From Lachnospiraceae bacterium (GTDB lineage Bacteria > Bacillota > Clostridia > Lachnospirales > Lachnospiraceae): a stretch of DNA of 7,035 nt. Within the stretch, counting starts at the first letter, position 1, and each line of letters starts with the position of its first letter. Location: contig JAJQCL010000155.1 of assembly GCA_021202715.1 (NCBI GenBank), positions 1 through 7,035 on the forward strand, read 5' to 3'. The notes beneath the pieces were generated by a model that worked only from the letters and a program-made list of their open reading frames with translations, was not told where the DNA came from and did not search any database. A program made the position numbers and the translations under genes. Positions 1 through 5,510 of the stretch are shown piece after piece.

Positions 1-951
1 GCTGAGACTGAATCGGAGACCTCCGTGGAGGGCATGGTGAAGAGCTTTCTGACGGGAGAGTGGGTGGACGAGTCCATCGGGACAAAACGTCCGCTGGCGA
101 TCATGATCAGCAATGTGAAGGCCGCGGTGCCCGGCAGCGGGCTGAACTCCGCCGGTGTGATTTATGAAACGCCCATGGAGGCCGGTGAGGTGCGTCTGGA
201 GATGCTGATCGAGGATTATGAGACGCTGGAGCGGATCGGCTCCGTCCGCAGCGCCCGGACCTATCATCCGTGGATCGCGGCGGAATTTGATGCGATCTAT
301 GTCCATTACGGCCGCAGTGATTATGTGGTCTCTGACCTGAACAGCGGCAATATCGATGATATTGACGGCGTCACGTCCCGCGGCGGATCCGCTTTCTACC
401 GAACGACAGACCGGGAAGCGCCTCACAACGCCTACACGACCCCGGAGCTGCTGGACGCGAAGATCGAGAGCCTGGGCTTTGACCGGGAGTATGACGACGA
501 GTACGAGGGCAAGTTTACCTTCGCGGAGGATGACAGCCCGATTGCGCTCACAGATGGGCAGGATGCCTCGAAGGTGACGATCGGCTATGTGGTGAATCAG
601 CCCTGGTTCGAGTACAATGAGGAAGACCAGCTCTATTACCGTTATCAGTACGGTGACGCGCAGATCGATGAACTGGACGGCGAGCAGGTGACCTGTAAGA
701 ATATCATCGTACAGTATTGTGAGTATACGATGCAGGACGATGACTATACCAAAAATATTTATACGGTCGGCGAGGGAACCGGCGTCTACATCACCGGAGG
801 CAAGGCCGAGACCATTTCCTGGAGTAAGGCGGATAAATGGAGCAATACGATCTATACCGATGAAAACGGCGAGGAGATCACCCTCAATCAGGGACGTACC
901 TGGGTGTGCATTGTTCTTCCGTCGATGACCGGAGAGATCACGCTGGAGTAA
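1..951 (+). CDS. DUF3048 (YerB-like) domain protein, 5' end outside window
   Basis: The frame is open from base 1 and stops at TAA 949-951, giving 316 residues of a protein whose N-terminus lies upstream. The GTG at 25 is probably internal, because the codons before it (AETESETS) continue an acidic, Ser/Thr-rich linker of the kind that follows a lipoprotein signal in this family. The N-terminal DUF3048 domain begins with RPLAIMISN (88-114) and continues through GLNSAGVIYE, IGSVRSAR (235-258) and the YVHYGRSDY stretch (298-324). The C-terminal DUF3048 domain follows a spacer and contains IIVQYCEYT, GTGVYITGGKAETISW and GRTWVCIVLPS near the end. B. subtilis YerB belongs to this family and is a putative lipoprotein of unknown biochemical function; an extracytoplasmic location here is inferred, since the signal peptide is not visible. 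Both domains look intact. No T-rich terminator follows the stop, but an inverted repeat lies at 965-1016. Family assignment is firm and function is unknown. Confidence 0.9.
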   Translation, partial: AETESETSVEGMVKSFLTGEWVDESIGTKRPLAIMISNVKAAVPGSGLNSAGVIYETPMEAGEVRLEMLIEDYETLERIGSVRSARTYHPWIAAEFDAIYVHYGRSDYVVSDLNSGNIDDIDGVTSRGGSAFYRTTDREAPHNAYTTPELLDAKIESLGFDREYDDEYEGKFTFAEDDSPIALTDGQDASKVTIGYVVNQPWFEYNEEDQLYYRYQYGDAQIDELDGEQVTCKNIIVQYCEYTMQDDDYTKNIYTVGEGTGVYITGGKAETISWSKADKWSNTIYTDENGEEITLNQGRTWVCIVLPSMTGEITLE

Positions 952-1095
952 ATAAGAAGGCTCTTTGCGCATCTGCCAGTGGACCTCCCCATATGGCAAA
1001 AATTGGCTCCGCGCAATATTTTCAGAGAAAAAGCAGATTTATGATTAAAGAGAAATAAAAAGGCAGATACTACCTGTAAAAAAGGAGTATTTATC
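952..1095 (+). other. Intergenic region rich in inverted repeats upstream of the BofC-C gene
   Basis: This 144-base gap holds no credible gene. Its first half (961-1020) is about 53% GC and its second half (1021-1080) about 28% GC. It contains a nested inverted repeat at 965-1016, and four copies of one short core: ATCTGCC at 971-977, GCAGAT at 1033-1038, GGCAGAT at 1062-1068 and ATCTGCC at 1111-1117 inside the next gene. A possible -10 box, TATGAT at 1040-1045, has no convincing -35 partner (TATTTT at 1017-1022). An independent promoter is therefore possible but not shown. Confidence 0.6.
965..1016 (+). repeat. Nested inverted repeat after the DUF3048 gene
   Basis: The outer arms TTGCGC (965-970) and GCGCAA (1011-1016) are perfect complements. 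Inside them TGCCA (974-978) and TGGCA (994-998) pair with a 15-base loop. The sequence after the outer arm (TATTTTCAGAG) is only weakly T-rich, so this is not a canonical intrinsic terminator. It could be a weak terminator, an operator dyad or part of a larger folded leader for the gene at 1096. Confidence 0.45.
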
Positions 1096-1119
1096 ATGAA
1101 GAAATACGGTATCTGCCTT
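1060..1119 (+). promoter_or_regulatory. Inverted repeat enclosing the RBS and start codon of the BofC-C gene
   Basis: AAGGCAGATAC at 1060-1070 is the exact reverse complement of GTATCTGCCTT at 1109-1119. Pairing continues imperfectly outward (1051-1058 with 1121-1128, mixing A-T, G-U and mismatches). Inside the loop GTATTT (1087-1092) is the exact complement of AAATAC (1102-1107), leaving the nine bases ATCATGAAG, with the start codon, as an apical loop. The Shine-Dalgarno AAAGGAG (1081-1087) lies at the base of the inner stem. The right arm is coding sequence (codons 5-8), so the structure would form in the mRNA and could limit ribosome loading. A T5 run at 1125-1129 just after the stem also leaves room for a transcription-attenuation reading. 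The complementarity is seen directly; a regulatory role is inferred. Confidence 0.5.
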
Positions 1120-1515
1120 CTTGCTTTTTCTCTGGTCTTTGCGTTAGCGCTGGCCGGGTGGCTCTGCTATCTGTCACTGCGGGGAGACGGCCAGTCGCAG
1201 GAACATGCCTCAAACCGCACAGAGACGGCGGCGGAGGCAGCCGGGGAGGATCTGGTTTCAGAGTCGGAGGAACCGGAGGAAGTCCGGGCGGAGAGCGCAT
1301 CAAACGAAGAAGAGCGCGGCGCTGCAGGCGGTTATCAGGCCGTTCTCTCGGAGGGGGAGCTGCGGGTCTATGAGGAGACGACCGGCGAACTGATCGAGAC
1401 GTTACCTGCGGATGACCTGTGGATTCCGGAGGAGGAAGAGGCGCGGCTGCGGGAGGGCATATCCTTTCAGGAGGATGCGGAGCTCTACCAGTATCTGGAA
1501 AGTCTCACGAGCTGA
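1096..1515 (+). CDS. Small membrane-anchored protein with BofC-like C-terminal domain
   Basis: This is a 139-residue protein. A short basic start (MKKYG) precedes one hydrophobic segment at about residues 6-28, consistent with an N-in membrane anchor or uncleaved signal. Residues about 30-78 form a low-complexity Glu/Ala/Ser-rich linker. The C-terminal part, from GYQAVLSEGELRVYEETTGE (79-98) to ELYQYLESLTS (129-139), matches the pattern of the BofC C-terminal domain in small clostridial proteins: an aromatic-rich strand pair, an acidic 'LP..' segment, then an EL..FLE-type ending. In Bacillus, BofC is a forespore protein acting on the SpoIVB/sigma-K checkpoint. This protein has only the C-terminal module, so that role should not be transferred. 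The start has an AAAAAAGGAG site (1078-1087) 8 bases upstream, embedded in the inverted repeat at 1060-1119. Identification is from pattern memory and is moderately sure. Confidence 0.75.
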   Translation: MKKYGICLLAFSLVFALALAGWLCYLSLRGDGQSQEHASNRTETAAEAAGEDLVSESEEPEEVRAESASNEEERGAAGGYQAVLSEGELRVYEETTGELIETLPADDLWIPEEEEARLREGISFQEDAELYQYLESLTS

Positions 1516-1528
1516 AAATCTCACGAGC
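1503..1528 (+). repeat. 10-bp direct repeat across the stop codon of the BofC-C gene
   Basis: TCTCACGAGC occurs at 1503-1512 and again at 1519-1528, a 16-base period, with the TGA stop (1513-1515) between the copies. The rest of the unit does not match (TGAAAA against AGCCAG). It may be the trace of a small duplication or may be chance. Confidence 0.4.
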
Positions 1529-1625
1529 AGCCAGAGCCTGAAACGGAGCCGCGCGGATCGAAGCCGGAGTGCAGGAACCGACGCAGGGGCTGAAACAGGT
1601 CATTTCAGGGTGGGAGGTGTGAATC

Positions 1626-2867
1626 ATGACACGAAAGATCGCAGTGATCGGCGGCGGCGCCGCCGGGATGACAGCGGCGATTGCTGCGGCCACGCACGGA
1701 GCTGACGTGACCGTGTGTGAAGCGGGCGCTCTGCCGGGGAAGAAGCTGCTTTCCACGGGAAATGGCCGATGCAACCTCACCAACCTGCGGATGAAAGGGG
1801 ACTGTTTTCGTTCCGGCCGCGCAGGGGCGGCCATGGAGGTCATTCACGGATTTGATGAACGGGCGGTTCTGGACTGGTTTGAAGGCATGGGCGTCCTCTG
1901 TACAGACCGGGACGGATATGTCTATCCCCGCAGCGGCCAGGCCTCCACCGTGCGGGAAGCACTCGAACAGGAAATGAGGCGGCGCAACGTGACGCTTCGC
2001 ACTTCGACGAAAGTGACGGCGCTGCAGCATATCCCTGAAAAAGGAAATTATAAGCTGACGCTGGGGGCAGGAATGCCCCTTTTTGCAGATGCAGTGATCC
2101 TGGCAGCCGGTGGAAAAGCGGCTCCGGCGACAGGCTCAGATGGCACCGGATTTGCTCTGGCGGCGAGCCTGGGACATACGGTGATCACGCCGCTGCCGGC
2201 GCTGGTGCCGCTGCTTTCTTCGCAGCGTTTCTTCCACAGGCTTCATGGCGTGCGCGTGCACGGACGGGTGACGCTCTTCGCGGACCGGAAAAAACTGGCG
2301 GAGGATACAGGAGAAATTCAGATGACCGAGCATGGCATTTCCGGAATCCCCGTCTTTCAGGTGAGCCGCTTCGCCTCCCAGGCTCTGGCGGCGGGAAAAT
2401 CGGTCCGGGCTGTCCTGGATTTCCTGCCTGAGCTCTCCGAAGAGGCATGGCGGACGCGGCTGGAACGGTTTGCCCGGGAACAGCGGGAAATGACCATCTT
2501 TACTTTTCTTCATGGTCTCTTCCCGGATAAGCTCTGCCGGGTGCTGTTGGAGCGGGTCTGTTGTCGGGAAGACCTGCCTCTGGGTGAGATGGATGCCGGT
2601 CGGAGAGGTGAGCTGGCACGTCTGGTTCGACGCTTTGATGTGGCGATCCAGGGCACCGGCAGCTTCGAGCAGGCGCAGGTGACGGCCGGGGGCGTCTCCG
2701 TCCGTGAACTGGATATGAGGACGATGGAATCCCGCCTCCATCCGGGGCTGTATTTTGCCGGTGAAGTGGTCGATGTGGATGGAATCTGCGGCGGTTATAA
2801 CCTGCAGTGGGCCTGGAGCAGCGGCCAAATCGCGGGGACGACGGCCGCCGGAGGAGAATACATATGA
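1626..2867 (+). CDS. HI0933/BaiN-family NAD(P)/FAD-dependent oxidoreductase
   Basis: This 413-residue flavoprotein is full length for the HI0933 (YhiN/BaiN) family. The N-terminal dinucleotide-binding fold shows IGGGAAG at residues 8-14 and an acidic residue ending strand 2 (E32), followed by the family signature GKKLLSTGNGRCNLTN (38-53). A second signature, GGKAAPATGSDGTGFALAASL, spans 162-182. The C-terminal FAD-closing motif FAGEVVDVDGICGGYNLQWA runs from 377 to 396. Members are FAD-dependent reductases or oxidases, mostly with unknown substrates. One relative in Clostridium scindens was named BaiN for a proposed bile-acid step, but no bai genes are seen here, so that activity should not be assumed. 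GGGAGGTG (1612-1619) lies 6 bases before the ATG, which fixes the start. The stop overlaps the next start as ATGA (2864-2867), implying translational coupling to the second flavoprotein. A cytoplasmic location is inferred from the lack of a signal peptide or membrane segment. Confidence 0.92.
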   Translation: MTRKIAVIGGGAAGMTAAIAAATHGADVTVCEAGALPGKKLLSTGNGRCNLTNLRMKGDCFRSGRAGAAMEVIHGFDERAVLDWFEGMGVLCTDRDGYVYPRSGQASTVREALEQEMRRRNVTLRTSTKVTALQHIPEKGNYKLTLGAGMPLFADAVILAAGGKAAPATGSDGTGFALAASLGHTVITPLPALVPLLSSQRFFHRLHGVRVHGRVTLFADRKKLAEDTGEIQMTEHGISGIPVFQVSRFASQALAAGKSVRAVLDFLPELSEEAWRTRLERFAREQREMTIFTFLHGLFPDKLCRVLLERVCCREDLPLGEMDAGRRGELARLVRRFDVAIQGTGSFEQAQVTAGGVSVRELDMRTMESRLHPGLYFAGEVVDVDGICGGYNLQWAWSSGQIAGTTAAGGEYI

Positions 2868-4474
2868 TACGCATTGCAAACATGCAGCTACCGCCGGGCT
2901 TCACGCCGGAGGATGTGGAGCGCCGCCTGCACCGGGAGCGGATCCCCGCACAGGCCGACTGGGAGCTGCGGCGGCTGTCTCTGGACGCCCGGAAGAAGCA
3001 GAACCTGCATTATCTGGCTTCTGTGGATGTTACCTGGCCCGGAGAGGTCGCTTTCCTAAGAAAAAATAAGAACCCGGATATAACCCGTGCCGCGGAGCCG
3101 GTGTATCAGCTGCCGGAATCCGGGAGTGCATCCCTGGCGCATCGCCCGGTCATCGTTGGAGCCGGTCCGGCGGGACTCTTCGCCGGGCGACTTCTGGCAG
3201 AGGCCGGTTATGCGCCGGTGATCCTGGAGCGGGGCGCTGCTGTGGAGGAGCGTGCGGCGGACGTGGAGCGCTTCTGGAAAAACGGCATCCTGAAGCCGGA
3301 TTCCAACGTTCAGTTCGGTGAGGGCGGAGCCGGGACCTTCTCTGACGGCAAGCTGAATACGCAGGTGAAGGATCGTGACGGGCGGATTCGTCAGGTCCTG
3401 CACTGGTTTGTGGAGGCCGGGGCTGACCCTTCGATCCTCTACTGGAATAAGCCCCACATCGGAACTGATGTGCTGCGTCAGGTCGTGCGCAATCTCCGGG
3501 AGACCTTTCTCTCGCTGGGCGGAGAGATTTATTTTCACAGTCAGCTTACGGCGTTTCGGACGCTTGAATCGACGGAGGGCGCGCGCCGCATCACCGCGGT
3601 CGAATACCTGGATGAGAACGGAGAACGGCATATCCTGGATACGGAGGCCGTCATTCTGGCAGTCGGTCACAGCGCCAGAGATACCTTTACGATGCTGCAT
3701 GAGGCGAACATCCCCATGCAAACCAAGCCTTTTGCGGTGGGGGTGCGCGTCGAGCATCCACAGGAAATGATCCAGCAGTCGCAGTATGGTCCCGGTTATC
3801 CGGCAGGACTTCCGGTGGCAGATTACAAGCTGACCGCGCGTACGGTCGCGGGGCGGGGGGTCTATTCCTTCTGCATGTGTCCGGGTGGCCAGGTCGTGAA
3901 TGCATCGACCGAACCGGAGCGAATCGCCGTGAACGGCATGAGCGTCTCCGCACGGGATGGCCGGAATGCGAACGCTGCGTTGGTGGTGACCGTGACTCCG
4001 ACGGACTTCGGCAGTGAAGACGTCCTTGCAGGCATGGCTTTCCAGCGGCAGCTGGAGCATTTGGCCTGGGAGGCCGGAGAAGGGCGGATTCCCGTGCAGC
4101 TGCTGGGAGATTTCCGGGAGAATGTGCCTTCCCGTATTCTGGGCGATGTGGAGCCGGACATCTGCGGCGCCTATCAGCTGGGAAATCTGCGGGCAGCGCT
4201 GCCGGGGGCGATCGGGGATTCAATCGCCGAGGCTTTGCCTGCCTTTGGGAGGAAGATCGCCGGATTCAACCGGCGGGATGCCGTCTTCTCCGGTGTGGAG
4301 AGCCGAACCTCCTCCCCGGTGCGCATCCTGCGAAATGAACATTTTGAGAGCGAACTGGCGGGGCTCTTCCCCTGCGGGGAGGGAGCCGGATATGCCGGCG
4401 GTATCACGTCGGCGGCAGTGGATGGAATAAAAGTCGCGGAAGAGATCATCAGGAGGTACCGGAGATGGACATGA
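2864..4474 (+). CDS. COG2509-type FAD-dependent dehydrogenase
   Basis: This is a 536-residue protein. Residues 1-90 form a basic, alpha/beta N-terminal module typical of this uncharacterised family. It starts MIRIANMQLPPGFTPEDVER and includes LRRLSLDARKKQNLHYLASV. The Rossmann FAD motif VIVGAGPAG is at 96-104, with ILERG (120-124) at the end of strand 2. The strongly conserved NVQFGEGGAGTFSDGKLNT is at 148-166. VILAVGHSARDTF lies mid-protein, and the C-terminal FAD-closing segment GLFPCGEGAGYAGGITSAA comes about 25 residues from the end. The frame is open further upstream to a GTG at 2807, but the ATG at 2864 has GGAGGAGA (2849-2856) at 7-base spacing and forms an ATGA overlap with the preceding stop, so it is chosen. 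The family is annotated as FAD-dependent dehydrogenases with no established substrate. Coupling to another flavoprotein suggests a shared redox role, but this is inference. The stop falls inside the start region of the DUF896 gene. Confidence 0.9.
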   Translation: MIRIANMQLPPGFTPEDVERRLHRERIPAQADWELRRLSLDARKKQNLHYLASVDVTWPGEVAFLRKNKNPDITRAAEPVYQLPESGSASLAHRPVIVGAGPAGLFAGRLLAEAGYAPVILERGAAVEERAADVERFWKNGILKPDSNVQFGEGGAGTFSDGKLNTQVKDRDGRIRQVLHWFVEAGADPSILYWNKPHIGTDVLRQVVRNLRETFLSLGGEIYFHSQLTAFRTLESTEGARRITAVEYLDENGERHILDTEAVILAVGHSARDTFTMLHEANIPMQTKPFAVGVRVEHPQEMIQQSQYGPGYPAGLPVADYKLTARTVAGRGVYSFCMCPGGQVVNASTEPERIAVNGMSVSARDGRNANAALVVTVTPTDFGSEDVLAGMAFQRQLEHLAWEAGEGRIPVQLLGDFRENVPSRILGDVEPDICGAYQLGNLRAALPGAIGDSIAEALPAFGRKIAGFNRRDAVFSGVESRTSSPVRILRNEHFESELAGLFPCGEGAGYAGGITSAAVDGIKVAEEIIRRYRRWT

Positions 4475-4689
4475 AGGATATCGAGAGGATCAACGAACTG
4501 TATCATAAAAAACAGGCGGGCACTCTGACGCCGGAGGAGAAGGAGGAGCAGGATCGCCTGCGCCAGGAGTATATCGCCGCCATCCGCGCGAACCTGCGCG
4601 GTCAGCTGGATGCCACGACGATCCAGTATCCCGACGGGAGACGGGAAAATCTGGGGGAGAAGTATGGCGGAAAGAAGAGAACACACTGA
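4465..4689 (+). CDS. DUF896 family protein (YnzC/UPF0291-like)
   Basis: This 74-residue protein matches the DUF896 (UPF0291) family. The pattern is I.RINEL..K...GTLT.EE..EQ..LRQEYI..IR.NL..QL, then a Pro-Asp-Gly segment (residues 56-58), ending in a basic tail (GGKKRTH). B. subtilis YnzC, the structural model, is a helical hairpin of about 77 residues found in an SOS-linked operon; its biochemical role is not settled. The predicted fold here is two charged helices with no membrane segment. Two starts are possible. ATG 4465 sits 8 bases after AGGAGG (4451-4456) and overlaps the previous gene by 10 bases. ATG 4471 makes an ATGA overlap with the previous stop but at 14-base spacing. The first is preferred on ribosome spacing. 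Tight coupling to the flavoprotein pair means co-expression, not necessarily shared function. Confidence 0.88.
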   Translation: MDMKDIERINELYHKKQAGTLTPEEKEEQDRLRQEYIAAIRANLRGQLDATTIQYPDGRRENLGEKYGGKKRTH

Positions 4690-4872
4690 AAAGTCGGACA
4701 GGATATCGATTTATTGAATGTACCCGGAACAAAATACCATGAAAGAGGACTGCCCGGTGTATTGAGAAAACTACAATCAGAAGAGCAAATACTGAGAATC
4801 AGGAAAGAACAGACTCGTTCAGTGTATCTAAAAGATGATGAATGATCGGGAAAATGTCAGGGGGAGATATGC
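4690..4872 (+). other. AT-rich intergenic region before the folate gene
   Basis: This 183-base gap is about 39% GC, against about 68% in the adjoining 60 bases 4561-4620, so it stands out sharply. No recognised RNA or terminator is visible. The frame of the DUF896 gene stays open beyond its TGA for 51 more codons, to TGA 4843-4845. The implied peptide is charged and helical (RKLQSEEQILRIRKEQ near its centre) but uses AT-rich codons (AGA, ATA, CTA, TTA) unlike its neighbours. I do not recognise it, and there is no good start or ribosome site. Regulatory sequence or a gene remnant are both possible. Confidence 0.5.
4714..4740 (+). promoter_or_regulatory. Weak candidate sigma-A promoter upstream of the folate gene
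   Basis: TTGAAT (4714-4719) and TACCAT (4735-4740) resemble -35 and -10 boxes but are only 15 bases apart, shorter than the usual 17. A second -10-like box, TACAAT at 4772-4777, lacks a good -35. The AT-rich gap is the natural place for a promoter for 4873, but neither candidate is strong. Confidence 0.2.
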
Positions 4873-4876
4873 ATGA
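4835..4876 (+). CDS. Possible 13-codon upstream frame overlapping the folate gene start
   Basis: A short frame (MMNDRENVRGRYA) begins at ATG 4835 and stops at TGA 4874-4876, overlapping the cyclo-ligase start as ATGA. It has no clear ribosome binding site of its own. It may be chance, or a leader peptide whose translation feeds ribosomes to the next gene. The evidence is weak. Confidence 0.12.
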   Translation: MMNDRENVRGRYA

Positions 4877-5442
4877 CCAAGAGTGAAATTCGCAGGGAAT
4901 GCCGCGCACAGCGCACGGCTCAATCCGAGGAGATGCGGCAGGAAAAGAGCGACCGCATCTGTGAGTATATTGAGGAACTGCCTCTGTACCGTGAAAGCCA
5001 GATCATTTACGCCTACATCGCGACGCAGGGAGAGGTCGATCTGTCCCCTCTCATCGAGGATGCCTGGGCGCGCGGTCTCGAGGTGGCGGTGCCCCGGGTG
5101 CATGGGGAGACGATGGATTTCTATCGGATCACTTCCTGGGACGATCTGGAGGAGGGAAGCTTTCATATCCGGGAACCGCGGGAAGGCTGCCCGCTGGTTA
5201 CGGAGTGTGAGCCGGTGCTCTTTCTCGTGCCGGGGGTGGCCTATGATACGGAGGGCTTCCGCGTGGGGTATGGCGGCGGGTTTTACGATCGTTACCTGGC
5301 GGCCTACCCGATGCATGTTACAATCGGGGTGGGATTTGATTTTCAGATCTATCCGGAAGTCCCGCGGGAGGAGACGGACTGCGCCATGCGGGAGATCGTG
5401 ACGGAGACGGGATTCTGGAGAGGGGCTTTTGCTGAGAAATAG
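4873..5442 (+). CDS. 5-formyltetrahydrofolate cyclo-ligase (MTHFS)
   Basis: The enzyme uses ATP to convert 5-formyl-THF to 5,10-methenyl-THF, returning the storage folate to the one-carbon pool in the cytoplasm. At 189 residues it is normal length for the YgfA/MTHFS family. The N-terminal helix carries the basic residues typical of the ATP site (K3, R7, R8). QIIYAYIATQGEVD (43-56) is the substrate-side segment, and FHIREPREG (98-106) matches the family's 'I.EP..G' motif. The signature VPGVAYDTEGFRVGYGGG (119-136) followed by FYDRYL (137-142) is complete, so the enzyme is probably active. The start ATG has GGGGGAG (4860-4866) 6 bases upstream. A 13-codon open frame (4835-4876) ends in an ATGA overlap with this start. 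The gene stands apart from the flavoprotein operon behind an AT-rich gap and probably has its own promoter. Only 68 bases separate it from the membrane-protein gene downstream, so the two may be co-transcribed. Confidence 0.95.
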   Translation: MTKSEIRRECRAQRTAQSEEMRQEKSDRICEYIEELPLYRESQIIYAYIATQGEVDLSPLIEDAWARGLEVAVPRVHGETMDFYRITSWDDLEEGSFHIREPREGCPLVTECEPVLFLVPGVAYDTEGFRVGYGGGFYDRYLAAYPMHVTIGVGFDFQIYPEVPREETDCAMREIVTETGFWRGAFAEK

Positions 5443-5510
5443 GCAGCTCGCATAGGGCATCATGAACATGTCTTTCAGGGGAGCAAAGACAGACAAGGGG
5501 GAATCAGGAA

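Noticed and set aside
1412..1705. Plus-strand frame bridging the gap between the BofC-C and HI0933-type genes.
   Set aside because: The translation is an Arg-rich, low-complexity shadow of both genes in another frame, with no ribosome site. The BofC-C protein already ends at the family's usual C-terminus.
2807..2863. An upstream GTG start at 2807 for the COG2509-type gene.
   Set aside because: It would add a basic 19-residue stretch lying inside the preceding gene and has no ribosome site. The ATG at 2864 has GGAGGAGA at 7 bases and an ATGA overlap.
1626..2867. Calling this gene a bile-acid baiN reductase.
   Set aside because: The match is to the broad HI0933 family. No other bile-acid genes are present, and most members of this family have no known substrate, so only the family name is used.
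2136..2879. Long minus-strand open frame (247 codons) opposite the HI0933-type gene.
   Set aside because: It is antisense to a complete, recognisable flavoprotein, its translation is low-complexity and rich in Arg, Pro and His, and long antisense frames are expected in GC-rich genes.
3056..4060. Long minus-strand open frame (334 codons) opposite the COG2509-type gene.
   Set aside because: It is a shadow of the real gene. It has no recognisable motif and no convincing ribosome site, and the + strand frame carries all the family signatures.
4690..4872. A 6S RNA or folate riboswitch in the gap before the cyclo-ligase gene.
   Set aside because: E. coli has 6S RNA next to its cyclo-ligase gene, but there it lies upstream in a different lineage. 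I see no long imperfect stem with a central bubble and no recognisable tetrahydrofolate aptamer core here.
5443..5510. A terminator between the folate gene and the membrane-protein gene.
   Set aside because: Only a tiny CATGAACATG palindrome-like motif is visible, with no GC-rich stem or T-tract, so no terminator is called.
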